NCBI RefSeq assembly: GCF_017302275.1
Contig: NZ_JAFLDR010000011.1
Coordinates: 1-64,000 of the forward strand
Origin: Sulfuritalea sp.
Lineage (GTDB): Bacteria > Pseudomonadota > Gammaproteobacteria > Burkholderiales > Rhodocyclaceae
Reading direction: 5' to 3'
Length of the DNA stretch: 64,000 nt
A program made the translations under genes and the position numbers. The notes beneath the pieces were generated by a model that was not told where the DNA came from, searched no databases, and saw nothing but the letters and a program-made list of their open reading frames with translations. Below are positions 27,160 through 36,556 of the stretch, one piece after another. Each line of letters starts with the position of its first letter. Position 1 is the stretch's first letter.

Positions 27160-27599
27160 TGATTCGCTATGAACCGATGACGGTGGCCGACCTCGACGCG
27201 GTGGCGGCGGTGGAGCAGGCTGTGTATCCCTTTCCCTGGAGCCGGGGCAACTTCGCGGATTCCCTCGCGGCCGGACATGGCGCCTGGCTGGCGCAGGAGC
27301 ACGGCCGCATGACCGCCTACGCCGTGACCATGCAGGTGCTCGACGAGGCCCACCTGTTGAACCTTACGGTGCCGCCGGAACACCAGCGCCACGGTCGCGG
27401 TACCGCGATGCTGACCCATCTGCTCGAGTTGGCGAGGCAGGCCGGGGTGAGGCGCATGCTGCTCGAAGTGCGGCCGGGAAATCTGCCTGGGCAGGCGCTG
27501 TACCGGCGTCACGGCTTCGTTGAAATCGGACGCCGGCGCGACTACTACCCGGCGCACGGCGGGCGCGAGGATGCCATCGTGATGGCCTGCGAACCGTGA
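27159..27599 (+). CDS. rimI: ribosomal protein alanine N-acetyltransferase
   Basis: A 146-residue GNAT-fold enzyme that acetylates the N-terminal alanine of S18. The acetyl-CoA loop is HQRHGRGTAM, followed by LLEVRPGNLPGQALYRRHGF, the motif typical of RimI, and RRRDYYPAHGGREDAIVM at the end. It overlaps tsaB and udg at its two ends. Confidence 0.96.
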   Translation: MIRYEPMTVADLDAVAAVEQAVYPFPWSRGNFADSLAAGHGAWLAQEHGRMTAYAVTMQVLDEAHLLNLTVPPEHQRHGRGTAMLTHLLELARQAGVRRMLLEVRPGNLPGQALYRRHGFVEIGRRRDYYPAHGGREDAIVMACEP

Positions 27600-28324
27600 G
27601 CAATCAGCGCGCCAGGATGCTGCGCGAGATGGGCCTCGGGCTGCTCTGGAAACTGCGTGCGCCGCTACCTGCTGCGGCGACGGAAGAACAAGGCGAAGGT
27701 TCGGTCCCTGAGGCCCCGACGGCGATCAATCCACCGGTAGCGTCGCTACCGGCAACCGCCGCAATGGACTGGGATGCGCTTGCTGCGGCCGTGGCCGCCT
27801 GCCGCCAGTGCGGCTTGTGCGAAGGGCGCAAGCAGGCGGTGCTCGGTGTCGGCGACCGCGACGCGGACTGGCTGTTCGTCGGCGAGGGACCCGGCGCGGA
27901 GGAGGACCAGCGCGGCGAACCCTTTGTCGGGCAGGCCGGCAAACTGCTCGACAGCATGCTTGCGGCAATCGGACTGAGGCGCGGCGAGAATGTTTACATC
28001 GCCAATGCCGTCAAGTGCCGACCGCCCGGAAATCGGACACCGACGCCGGAAGAAATGGCGGCTTGCCGGCCCTACCTTGAACGCCAGATCGAATTGATCC
28101 GACCGAAGCTGATCGTCGCTCTCGGTCGTCCCGCGGCGCAGACCCTGTTGCTCACCGAGGTCAAGATCGGCGCGGCGCGCGGCCGACTGCATCGATATCG
28201 TGACATCCCGCTGGTCGTCACCTATCACCCGGCCTACCTGCTGCGCAATCTGCCCGACAAGGCCAGGGCGTGGGAAGACTTGTGCCTCATGCGCCGGACA
28301 ATGCGGCTGGGCGATCGGGGTTGA
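27596..28324 (+). CDS. family 4/5-type uracil-DNA glycosylase
   Basis: A 242-residue DNA repair enzyme that removes uracil. Motif A is GEGPGAEEDQRGEPFVGQAG and motif B is YHPAYLLRNL. Cysteines in CRQCGLCEGR, VKCRPPGN and AACRPYL are those that ligate the 4Fe-4S cluster of this family. An N-terminal tail of about 55 residues, rich in Ala and Pro, precedes the domain. The GTG start overlaps the rimI stop. The tsaB-rimI-udg order is common in betaproteobacteria. Confidence 0.93.
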   Translation: MSNQRARMLREMGLGLLWKLRAPLPAAATEEQGEGSVPEAPTAINPPVASLPATAAMDWDALAAAVAACRQCGLCEGRKQAVLGVGDRDADWLFVGEGPGAEEDQRGEPFVGQAGKLLDSMLAAIGLRRGENVYIANAVKCRPPGNRTPTPEEMAACRPYLERQIELIRPKLIVALGRPAAQTLLLTEVKIGAARGRLHRYRDIPLVVTYHPAYLLRNLPDKARAWEDLCLMRRTMRLGDRG

Positions 28325-28387
28325 GCACTTAGCCGTGCCGCCGGCGCCGACATTTCTTCGTCGGCACGCGTGTCCGCGTGACTGCGA

Positions 28388-29410
28388 TTATTGTTCCGGG
28401 CGTCGAAACTGCGCGCGTTCGAAGGCGACGACGAGCGGGAGCGAGATGGCGAGCGGGATCAGCAAGTACATCAGGCGCCAGATCAGCAGCGCGGCAATCA
28501 CGTCCGACGGGGCGACGGTGTTCAGTACCGCGAGGAACACCGCTTCCATGACGCCGATGCCACCGGGAGTTTGCGACAGCAGTCCCGCCGAGAACGAGAG
28601 CAGGAACGCGCCAAGCACCGTGATGAAGCCGGGATTCCCTGTCTCGGGCAGCACGAAATAGATGATCCCGGCGGCGGCGATCAACTCCAGGGGCGCGGCC
28701 ATCAACTGGCGTGCGACGACCGGTAGTCGCGGGTAGACGATATGCACCGACCGGAAATGGAAGGGTTTGAAATGCCGCCAGGATCCCAGAACGTAGAGTG
28801 CGCAGAGTCCGAGCATGGCGGCGCCGATGATTTGTACCAGCGACGCCGGCAAGTCGAGCTTCGGGATCATCGCGGCAAGCGGTTGCACGATCTCCGGCTG
28901 GACGACAAACACGAATCCGGTCAATAGCACGGAGCCATAGGCGAAGGTGAACGAACAGAGGGCGACCAGGATCGCCACTTCGCCGGCGCTGAGTCCGCAG
29001 GCTCCGTAGGCGCGCAGGCGCACCAGGCCGCCGGACAGCACCGAAGCTCCCAGATTGTGGCCCAGGGCGTAGGTGACAAAAGAACAGGAAGCGATGAAGG
29101 GCCACGAAATTTCGTGTTGGCGGTTCAAGTGGAGCAAGGCGATGCGGTCATACCACGCGAGCGCGACATAGGCCAGCAGCGCCGAGACGGCCGCCAGGGC
29201 GTAGCCGCCTGCCGACACATTGCCGATGCTGCGGCCGATGGATTCGGCGATGATCTTCAGGCTGATCCAGAACCCGCCGGAGGCCAGCAATTCCTTGGCG
29301 ACGGGGTCGGCGGCGACTTCGCCTCGCAACTTGGCATAGAGCAGCCATAGGGACCAGGCGATAACCAGACCGACGCCGGTCAGCCAGAGGGCCTTCTTGG
29401 CGTGCTGCAT
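28388..29410 (-). CDS. UPF0104/YbhN-type inner-membrane protein
   Basis: A 340-residue polytopic membrane protein with about eight hydrophobic helices, of the lysylphosphatidylglycerol-synthase membrane-domain superfamily (UPF0104). Typical motifs are ALGHNLGASVLSGGLVRLRAYG and SFSAGLLSQTPGGIGVMEAVFL. There is no cytosolic aminoacyl-transferase domain, so it is not an MprF. Family members are thought to move lipids or lipid-linked sugars, but the substrate here is unknown. It is convergent with udg across a repeat. Confidence 0.8.
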   Translation of the reverse strand: MQHAKKALWLTGVGLVIAWSLWLLYAKLRGEVAADPVAKELLASGGFWISLKIIAESIGRSIGNVSAGGYALAAVSALLAYVALAWYDRIALLHLNRQHEISWPFIASCSFVTYALGHNLGASVLSGGLVRLRAYGACGLSAGEVAILVALCSFTFAYGSVLLTGFVFVVQPEIVQPLAAMIPKLDLPASLVQIIGAAMLGLCALYVLGSWRHFKPFHFRSVHIVYPRLPVVARQLMAAPLELIAAAGIIYFVLPETGNPGFITVLGAFLLSFSAGLLSQTPGGIGVMEAVFLAVLNTVAPSDVIAALLIWRLMYLLIPLAISLPLVVAFERAQFRRPEQ

Positions 29411-29633
29411 TCAGGGGCGTCGGGCGAGGGCATTCATGGGCTGCAGGTTTATAGCACGAAAGCACTGCCTGTTCCTTCGCCGAGTGCGGCCGAGTCGCCC
29501 GATGTCATGTGGCAGCGCAGCAATGGCAGGGCAAATAAAACCGGACTGGCCTCGGTTATCAGCCGACCTTATGCGTCGCTTTTGTGCTTGAATACAATTA
29601 TTCGTTAATAGACGTATCAAGGAGCGTGTTTTT

Positions 29634-30551
29634 ATGGCTGACCGTCGTCTTCAGGTGTTTCACGCGGTTGCCAAGCAACTGTCATTTACCAAGGCAGCCG
29701 AAGTGCTGTTCATGACGCAGCCCGCAGTGACATTCCAGATCAAGCAACTGGAGGAGCACTTCAATACGCGGCTGTTTGATCGCGGCCACGGTCGCATCGC
29801 GCTCACGCCAGCCGGCGAAGTGGTGCTCGGTTATGCCGAAAGAATTCTCGGCCTGTCCTCGGAAATGGATGTACGCCTCTCCGAACTGACCGGCGAAATT
29901 GGTGGCTCACTGATGATCGGAGCATCCACCACCATCGCCGAATTCATGCTGCCGGGCATCCTCGGCGAGTTCAAGTCGACCTATCCCAACGTGCGTTCGC
30001 GGTTGATGGTTGGCAATTCCGAGTCGATCGAGACGCGCGTCATGGAGCACACCATAGACATCGGCTTCATCGAATCCCTCTCGCACGAGCCGACCCTGGA
30101 GTGCGAGGTTTGTTGTGACGATGAACTGGTGGTGATCTGTCATCCGCGCTTTCCGCTGGCGCGGCACAAGGAACTGACGCCGCAGAAGCTGCTCGAGCAT
30201 GCCTTCATCTCGCGCGAGCCCGGTTCCGGAACCCGCGAATTTACCGAAAACTACCTGCGCAGCGCGGGCATCGCTATCGACCAGATGAACGTCGTGATGG
30301 AGCTGGGCAGCCCGATCGCGCTCAACGGCGTTGTGCAGACCGGCCTCGGTTTCGCGATCGCGTCGCGCGCATCGGTGAGCAAGGAGCAAAGGCTGGGTGA
30401 CATCGTTGCGATTCCGCTCAAGCCGCGCCTGATTCGGACGCTGTCGATGGTCTATCCGAAGGAAAAGTTTCGCTCGCGACTGGTGGCTACCTTCGTCGAA
30501 TTCGCTTCCACGCGGCTGCGCGCTCTGATCTCGAAGAAGCCGCCGGGTTAG
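29634..30551 (+). CDS. LysR-family transcriptional regulator
   Basis: A 305-residue LysR regulator: the N-terminal winged helix (RRLQVFHAVAKQLSFTKAAE, then MTQPAVTFQIKQLEEHFNTRLFDR) is followed by a periplasmic-binding-like effector domain from about residue 90. It looks CysL/CbbR-like in its effector part, but the ligand cannot be named. It is divergent from the UPF0104 gene across 223 nt, an AT-richer gap with no other feature, and the alanine racemase follows 34 nt downstream. Confidence 0.92.
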   Translation: MADRRLQVFHAVAKQLSFTKAAEVLFMTQPAVTFQIKQLEEHFNTRLFDRGHGRIALTPAGEVVLGYAERILGLSSEMDVRLSELTGEIGGSLMIGASTTIAEFMLPGILGEFKSTYPNVRSRLMVGNSESIETRVMEHTIDIGFIESLSHEPTLECEVCCDDELVVICHPRFPLARHKELTPQKLLEHAFISREPGSGTREFTENYLRSAGIAIDQMNVVMELGSPIALNGVVQTGLGFAIASRASVSKEQRLGDIVAIPLKPRLIRTLSMVYPKEKFRSRLVATFVEFASTRLRALISKKPPG

Positions 30552-30585
30552 CTCGCGCCGGTGATCATGCGCAACGGAGCCTGAG

Positions 30586-31677
30586 ATGTCGCGTCCGATT
30601 CGCGCGCGCCTGGATTGGTCGGCGCTGCGCCACAATCTCGGCATCGTGCGGCGCCATGCGGCGGGTGCCCGGATCTGGAGCGTGGTCAAGGCGGATGCCT
30701 ATGGGCACGGCCTGGTCTCGGCGGCACGTGCCCTGGCCGAGGTCACCGACGGTTTCGCCCTGGTGGAAGTCGAAGGTGCGATGGCGCTGCGCGATGCCGG
30801 CTTCACCCAACCCATCCTGATGCTGGAAGGTCCATACCGGGGCGATGATGTCCCCTTGTTCGCCGAACTGGAACTGATCCCAGTACTCCACACCATGTGG
30901 CAGGTCGATGCGCTGATCGATGCCTGCCTGCCGCGACGCCAGCCGGTGTACCTGAAGCTGAACACCGGCATGAACCGGCTCGGTTTCAACGCGGACGAGT
31001 TCGGCGCCGCGCTCGACAGGCTGGTGGCGGCCGATTGCCTGGAATCCGCGACCCTGATGACCCATTTCGCCGACGCCGACGAGGAGCGTGGCATCCAGCG
31101 GCAACTGGAGCGCTTTCGCGCCATGATCGGGCGCCGCGCATTGCCCGTGTCGCTCGCCAATTCGGCGGCGCTGCTGCGATTTCCGGAGGCTGTCGGCGAC
31201 TGGGTGCGGCCCGGCATCATGCTCTACGGCTCGTCGCCGTTTCCCGCGATGAAAACCGCGCTGGAACTGGACCTGCGACCGGTGATGACGCTGGAAAGCG
31301 AACTGATCGCGGTGCGTGACCTGCTGCCCGGCGACACCGTCGGCTACGGCAGCAGTTTCGTTGCCGCGGAACCGATGCGCGTCGGCATCGTCGCCTGCGG
31401 TTATGCTGACGGCTATCCGCGCCATGCTCCCACCGGGACGCCGGTGCAGGTCGCCGGGCAGCGCACCTGGACCCTGGGCCGGGTGTCGATGGACAAGATC
31501 TGCGTCGACCTCAGCGCGCTGCCGCGGAAAGTCGGCGTTGGCGACACGGTGACCTTGTGGGGCGGAACCGGCGCCATGTACCTGGCGGCCGATGAAGTGG
31601 CGACGGCCGCGGGTACCGTGTCATATGAGATGTTTTGCGCCTTGGCGGCGCGCGTGCCTGTCATCGAAGCCGATTGA
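30586..31677 (+). CDS. alr: alanine racemase
   Basis: A 363-residue PLP enzyme that makes D-alanine for peptidoglycan. The PLP lysine lies in VVKADAYGHG (residue about 35), with NTGMNRLGF in the barrel and the second catalytic Tyr in the C-terminal domain (GYADGYPRHAP). Length is normal. It overlaps radA by one base. The catabolic partner dadA is 24 kb away, so the anabolic name is used. Confidence 0.96.
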   Translation: MSRPIRARLDWSALRHNLGIVRRHAAGARIWSVVKADAYGHGLVSAARALAEVTDGFALVEVEGAMALRDAGFTQPILMLEGPYRGDDVPLFAELELIPVLHTMWQVDALIDACLPRRQPVYLKLNTGMNRLGFNADEFGAALDRLVAADCLESATLMTHFADADEERGIQRQLERFRAMIGRRALPVSLANSAALLRFPEAVGDWVRPGIMLYGSSPFPAMKTALELDLRPVMTLESELIAVRDLLPGDTVGYGSSFVAAEPMRVGIVACGYADGYPRHAPTGTPVQVAGQRTWTLGRVSMDKICVDLSALPRKVGVGDTVTLWGGTGAMYLAADEVATAAGTVSYEMFCALAARVPVIEAD

Positions 31678-33044
31678 TGGCAAAACCGAGGACGCAGTAC
31701 AGCTGCACTGAGTGCGGTGCCACTTCACCCAGGTGGCAGGGCCAGTGTCCTGGCTGCGGGCAATGGAATACCCTGGTCGAGGCAGTGGTCGAGACGGCGA
31801 CTCCGGCGGGCCGCAATTTTGCCGCGCTGGGCGGCGCCAGTGGCCTGCAGATGCTGGCCGAGATCCGGCCGCGCGAGGAACCGCGCCAGGCAACCGGCGT
31901 CGAGGAGTTCGATCGCGTGCTGGGCGGCGGGTTGGTGGCCGGCGGCGTGGTGCTGATCGGCGGTGACCCGGGGATAGGAAAATCGACGCTGCTGCTGCAG
32001 TCGCTGGCGCGCCTGGCACAGGTCGGTGAGAACGTGCTGTATGTCTCCGGCGAGGAATCCGGCGAGCAAGTTGCGCTGCGCGCGCGGCGCCTGCAGCTCG
32101 ATGTCGGTGGCATGCAGTTGCTGGCCGAGATCAACCTGGAAAAGATACTTGCCACGCTGGTCAAGCTGCGTCCCGCGGTGGCGGTTATCGATTCGATCCA
32201 GACCGTCTGGTCCGATGCCATGCAGTCGGCGCCGGGCTCGGTGGCACAGGTGCGGGAATGCGCGGCACAGCTGACGCGCTTTGCCAAGCAGTCCGGCACC
32301 TGCGTGATCCTGGTCGGCCATGTCACCAAGGAAGGCAGCCTGGCCGGGCCGCGAGTGCTGGAACACATGGTCGACACCGTGCTGTACTTCGAGGGCGACA
32401 CGCATTCCAGTTTTCGCCTGGTGCGCGCGGTGAAGAACCGCTTCGGCGCGGTCAATGAACTCGGCGTCTTTGCCATGACCGACAAGGGCCTGCGCGGGGT
32501 CGCCAATCCCTCTGCGCTGTTTCTCTCGCAGCATTCGCTCGACGTGGCCGGGTCCTGCGTGCTGTGCACCCAGGAGGGCACGCGCCCGCTGCTGGTCGAG
32601 ATCCAGGCGCTGGTCGACGCTTCCCAGGCGCCCAGTCCGCGCCGGCTGGCGGTCGGCCTGGAACAGAATCGCCTGGCGATGCTGCTGGCAATATTGCATC
32701 GTCATGCTGGCATCGTCTGCGGCGACCAGGATGTATTCGTGAATGCCGTCGGCGGCGTCAAGATCGCCGAACCGGCGGCCGATCTCGCGGTGCTGCTGGC
32801 CATCGTTTCCTCGCTTCGCAACAAGCCGCTGCCGGGCAAGCTGGTGGTGTTCGGCGAAGTCGGCCTGGCCGGCGAGATACGCCCGGCGCCGCGCGGCCAG
32901 GAACGTCTCAAGGAAGCGGCCAAGCTGGGATTCACCCATGCCATCGTGCCCAAGGCCAACGCGCCGCGCGCGGCCCTCAAGGGCATCGAGGTCATCGCCC
33001 TCGACCGCGTCGAGCAGGCCATCGAGCAGATGCGAAGCTGGTGA
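31677..33044 (+). CDS. radA: DNA repair protein RadA
   Basis: A 455-residue branch-migration ATPase of recombination. An N-terminal zinc finger (C10, C13, C24, C27 in CTECGATSPRWQGQCPGC) is followed by a RecA-like core with Walker A GGDPGIGKSTLL, the RadA-specific KNRFG motif and a C-terminal Lon-protease-like domain with no catalytic role. The ATG at 31677 overlaps the alr stop. Confidence 0.97.
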   Translation: MAKPRTQYSCTECGATSPRWQGQCPGCGQWNTLVEAVVETATPAGRNFAALGGASGLQMLAEIRPREEPRQATGVEEFDRVLGGGLVAGGVVLIGGDPGIGKSTLLLQSLARLAQVGENVLYVSGEESGEQVALRARRLQLDVGGMQLLAEINLEKILATLVKLRPAVAVIDSIQTVWSDAMQSAPGSVAQVRECAAQLTRFAKQSGTCVILVGHVTKEGSLAGPRVLEHMVDTVLYFEGDTHSSFRLVRAVKNRFGAVNELGVFAMTDKGLRGVANPSALFLSQHSLDVAGSCVLCTQEGTRPLLVEIQALVDASQAPSPRRLAVGLEQNRLAMLLAILHRHAGIVCGDQDVFVNAVGGVKIAEPAADLAVLLAIVSSLRNKPLPGKLVVFGEVGLAGEIRPAPRGQERLKEAAKLGFTHAIVPKANAPRAALKGIEVIALDRVEQAIEQMRSW

Positions 33045-33054
33045 AAGGCGACAC

Positions 33055-35568
33055 ATGGAGGCCCTCGTGATTTCCCTGAGACTTGCCTTGCGCATGCTGG
33101 CCCGCGACTGGCGCGCCGGTGAACTGACGGTACTCGGCATCGCGCTGATGCTGGGCGTCGCCGCGCTGACCAGCGTCGGCTTCCTGACCGACCGGGTCGA
33201 GCAGGCGCTGCGACTGCAATCCCACCAGTTGCTCGGCGGTGACCTGCTGCTGACGGCCGACCATCCCTGGCCGGACGCGTTCCGCCGGGAAGCCGCGGCG
33301 CGCGGACTGCGCCTGGCCGAGAGCGCGACCTTCCCGAGCATGGTCAGCCTTGGTGATGCCGCCGTCCTGGCCGAGATCAAGGCGGTGTCGCCGGGTTATC
33401 CGCTGCGCGGTTCGTTGCGCACCGCTGCCGTGCTGAACGCCGCCGACGAGTCGACCTCGCGTGTGCCGCAGGGTGGCGAAGCATGGCCCGACGAGCGGCT
33501 GGCGACCACGCTCGGCCTTGCCGCGGGAACCGCACTGGCGGTGGGCAGGATCACCGTGCGCAGCGGCCCGATCCTTACCATGGAACCGGATCGTGGCATG
33601 AACGTGTTCGCGCTCGCGCCGCGACTGATGATCAACCTCGGTGACCTGCCGGCCACCGGATTGATCCAGCCCGGCAGTCGTGCCTACTATCGCCTGCATC
33701 TGGCCGGCGAAGCGGCTACGGTCGCTGGCTTCGAGGCATGGGCGAAGGATCGCCTGGGACGAGGCGAGAAGATCGAAAGCCTGGACAATGCCCGGCCGGA
33801 GATCCGCAACGTCACCGAACGTGCGCAGCGCTTCCTGCGCCTGGCCGCGCTGCTGGCGGTGGTCCTCGCCGCCGTCGCCGCCGCATTGGCCGCCGAGCGC
33901 TACATGCGGCGCCATCTCGACGGCTGTGCCGTGATGCGTTGCATGGGCGCTTCGGCACGCCAACTGTTGCTGATCCATGGCGGCGAATTCCTCGCTTTCG
34001 GACTGCTCGCCACCCTCGCCGGTTGCGGCGTAGGCTATGGCGTGCAGATGGCATTGCAGCAGATGCTGGATGGCCTGCTGGCGACCGCGCTGCCGGCGCC
34101 CTCGCTGCTGCCCTGGCTGCACGGCCTGGCGGTGGGGCTGACGCTTGTCATCGGCTTCGCCCTGCCGCCGCTGCTGCGGCTGCGGCGGGTGTCGACGCTG
34201 CGTGTGCTGCGCCGCGAATGGAGCGGGGCCGAATCTTCCATGTTCTCGGCCTCGGTCGGCGCCTACCTGCTGGGCGGGCTGGTACTGGCCGGGCTGATGC
34301 TGTGGATGGCGGGCGAGCCGCGCCTGGGCCTGATCGTGCTGGCCGGCTTCCTTGTCGCACTTGGTTTCTTCGCCCTCATGGCGCGCCTGCTGCTCGCGCT
34401 GCTGGGCCGCGTGCGCCCGGCCGGTCGCGGCTACGGCTGGCGCCACGGGCTGGCCAACCTGCGCCGGCGGTTGGCGGCGACGCTGGTGCAGGCGGTTGCA
34501 CTGGCACTCGGGCTTACCGCGCTGCTGCTGCTCACCGTGGCGCGCGGCGACCTGCTCGACAGCTGGATCAAGCGCGTTCCGGCCGACGCGCCGAATCGCT
34601 TCGTGATCAACATCCAGCCCGACCAGCGTACCGCCATCGCCGACTTTTTCAAGGCGCGCGGGCTGCCGCCACCGGAACTGGAACCGATGGTGCGTGGTCG
34701 CCTGGTGCAGGTCAATGGCAATCCGGTGGGACCGGAAAGCTTTGCCGACGATCGTGCCCAGCGCCTGGTGGATCGCGAATTCAACCTATCGTGGTCGGCG
34801 CTGCTGCCTGCCGGCAACACGATCAGCGGCGGGCGCTGGCATGGCGCCACGACGGGCGCCGAGTTCTCGGTGGAGCAGGGGCTGGCGGAGACCCTGAACC
34901 TCAGGCTGGGCGATCGCCTTGCATATGAAATCGCCGGCAACCGGGTCGAGGCGATCATCACCAGCCTGCGCAAGCTCGACTGGGATTCGATGCGCGTCAA
35001 TTTTTTCGTCATGTCGCCGCCGGCCGTGCTGGCCGACTATCCGGCCAGTTTCATCACCAGTTTCCACCTGCCGGCGGACAAGGCCGGAGCGATTCCGGAA
35101 CTGGTGCGCCGCTTCCCCAACATCACGGTGATCGACGTCGCGGCGCTGGTCAAGCAGTTGCACGCGACCATCGACCAGGTGGCGCGCGCGGTGCAACTGG
35201 TATTCGGATTTGCCGTTCTGGCCGGCCTCGCCGTCCTCTATGCGGCCTTGCAGGCCAGCGCCGACGAGCGCCGCCACGAACTCGCCGTGCTGCGCGCGCT
35301 GGGCGCCCGCAGCCGGCAACTATCGGGGGCGCTGGCCACCGAGTTCGCTGCGTTGGGCGCGCTGGCCGGGCTGCTCGCGGGAATCGCGGCCAGCCTGATC
35401 GGCTGGGGCCTGGCGCGCTTTGCCTTCCGCCTCGACTACCTGCCGCAAATTGAACTGTGGCTGGTCGGTGCGCTGGCCGGGGTCGTGCTGGTCGTCATTG
35501 CCGGTTGGCTGGGCGCCTCGTCGATGCTGCGCCAGTCGGCACTGCCGGCCTTGCGTGCCGCGCAGTAA
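33055..35568 (+). CDS. ABC transporter permease with two FtsX domains (YbbP-like)
   Basis: An 837-residue inner-membrane permease. It has an N-terminal membrane helix and a large periplasmic region, a first FtsX domain at about 260-420, further helices, a second periplasmic region, and a C-terminal FtsX domain with the ALQASADERRHELAVLRALGARSRQL motif. This is the layout of the YbbP family, which with the YbbA ATPase acts in lipid or lipoprotein-related export. No ATPase gene is adjacent; radA lies 10 nt upstream. The start is ATG 33055; the wider frame upstream lies in radA. Confidence 0.85.
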   Translation: MEALVISLRLALRMLARDWRAGELTVLGIALMLGVAALTSVGFLTDRVEQALRLQSHQLLGGDLLLTADHPWPDAFRREAAARGLRLAESATFPSMVSLGDAAVLAEIKAVSPGYPLRGSLRTAAVLNAADESTSRVPQGGEAWPDERLATTLGLAAGTALAVGRITVRSGPILTMEPDRGMNVFALAPRLMINLGDLPATGLIQPGSRAYYRLHLAGEAATVAGFEAWAKDRLGRGEKIESLDNARPEIRNVTERAQRFLRLAALLAVVLAAVAAALAAERYMRRHLDGCAVMRCMGASARQLLLIHGGEFLAFGLLATLAGCGVGYGVQMALQQMLDGLLATALPAPSLLPWLHGLAVGLTLVIGFALPPLLRLRRVSTLRVLRREWSGAESSMFSASVGAYLLGGLVLAGLMLWMAGEPRLGLIVLAGFLVALGFFALMARLLLALLGRVRPAGRGYGWRHGLANLRRRLAATLVQAVALALGLTALLLLTVARGDLLDSWIKRVPADAPNRFVINIQPDQRTAIADFFKARGLPPPELEPMVRGRLVQVNGNPVGPESFADDRAQRLVDREFNLSWSALLPAGNTISGGRWHGATTGAEFSVEQGLAETLNLRLGDRLAYEIAGNRVEAIITSLRKLDWDSMRVNFFVMSPPAVLADYPASFITSFHLPADKAGAIPELVRRFPNITVIDVAALVKQLHATIDQVARAVQLVFGFAVLAGLAVLYAALQASADERRHELAVLRALGARSRQLSGALATEFAALGALAGLLAGIAASLIGWGLARFAFRLDYLPQIELWLVGALAGVVLVVIAGWLGASSMLRQSALPALRAAQ

Positions 35569-35581
35569 GGCGCCCTCCGCG

Positions 35582-36439
35582 CTAGTTCCGTGGCGCCGAT
35601 GCGCCGCAGGCACGACCCAGCAACGAATTGAAACCGGGATAGTCGTCGCGAGTCAGCGCGAACTTGCCGGAAAAAGCCGAGCGCGATTCGCCGCGCCTGA
35701 GGGCGTCCAGGAAGCCCTTCCGATCGGTGATCCAGCTGCCGCCGAGCAGCGTCACGCCGCGCGCGAACAGGGAGTCGGGCAGGCAGCCGGCGCTGGGCCC
35801 GACCATGGCGAACCATTTGGCATGGCGGCAGCAGCCCAGCATGCGGTCCAGCGTGTCGTTGAGCAGCAAGGTGCTGGTCGATACCACCTTGTCGCAGGTC
35901 GCCAATTCTTCCGCGTCCAGCGTCACGCGGTAGCCCTCGGCGCTGCCGGCGAGTTCCGCCTTGAGTTCCACCACCGTAAGCCGCGCGCCGCTGTCGAGGA
36001 TGCGGCCCAGCAGGGAGCGGAACAGGCCGATCATGCCGATATGTTCGCCGGCCCGCGGCTGCATCTGCCCGATCGAGTCGGCGCTGTCGCCCGGGCGAAA
36101 ACCGGCGCGGTCGTACAGGCAGCGGGTCAGCGCGTTGGCGGCGGCGAAACCGAGGGCTTTGCCGAAAGAGTCGGCGCCGGCGTAACGGCGTGCAAGCTGC
36201 AGGGCGTCGGCGCCGGCGATGCCGAGGCTGTCACCGCCGGCGTGCAGGCGCGCCAGCGTGTCGTCGAGCAGCACGTAGGATAGTCCGACCGAGCCGTCCT
36301 CAAGTTCCAGCGCACAGAACTCCCCCTTGTTGTCGGCATCCGGCTGCAGCGGCGGCAGGTGCAGCGCGTGCACGCGCGGCGCGGGACTGCGCGCGGCGAA
36401 GGCTTCCAGTTGAGCCAGGTAGTCGTCGGCGAAGCTCAC
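35582..36439 (-). CDS. DUF4213/DUF364 putative heavy-metal chelation protein
   Basis: A 285-residue cytosolic protein matching the pair of domains DUF4213 (N-terminal, with EDGSVGLSYVLLDD) and DUF364 (C-terminal, with VVSTSTLLLNDTLDRML and GPSAGCLPDSLFARGVTLLGG). The family is linked to metal chelation by structure only; no reaction is established. The start is taken as GTG at 36439, where the domain begins (VSFADDYLAQLEAF). An open frame reaches 36667 but runs through repeat DNA and into viaA. Confidence 0.72.
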   Translation of the reverse strand: MSFADDYLAQLEAFAARSPAPRVHALHLPPLQPDADNKGEFCALELEDGSVGLSYVLLDDTLARLHAGGDSLGIAGADALQLARRYAGADSFGKALGFAAANALTRCLYDRAGFRPGDSADSIGQMQPRAGEHIGMIGLFRSLLGRILDSGARLTVVELKAELAGSAEGYRVTLDAEELATCDKVVSTSTLLLNDTLDRMLGCCRHAKWFAMVGPSAGCLPDSLFARGVTLLGGSWITDRKGFLDALRRGESRSAFSGKFALTRDDYPGFNSLLGRACGASAPRN

Positions 36440-36447
36440 TGGACTAC

Positions 36448-36556
36448 CCTCCCCCCAACCCCCTGCCCGAGGCAGGGGGTGACGGCGGTTCGCTGCTGCG
36501 CAGCTCCGTAACCAGGAGGCACCGCCCTTGGGGCGGCCCTGCGGGCGGCGCTCACG
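36448..36556. repeat. palindromic G/C-rich element and ~75-bp repeat, copy 2
   Basis: CCCCCTGCC pairs with GGCAGGGGG (about 36460-36479) in a strong hairpin. It is followed by 36484-36556, which matches 7377-7447 including CGCCCTTGGGGCGGCCC and GGGCGGCGCTCA. The repeat's right edge touches the viaA stop at 36552. It is non-coding and could act as a transcription or mRNA stability boundary between viaA and the DUF364 gene. Confidence 0.6.

Noticed and set aside
29411-29633. A defined promoter for the LysR gene
   Set aside because: A TACAAT (29593-29598) is present but without a -35 at proper spacing; too weak to list as a feature.
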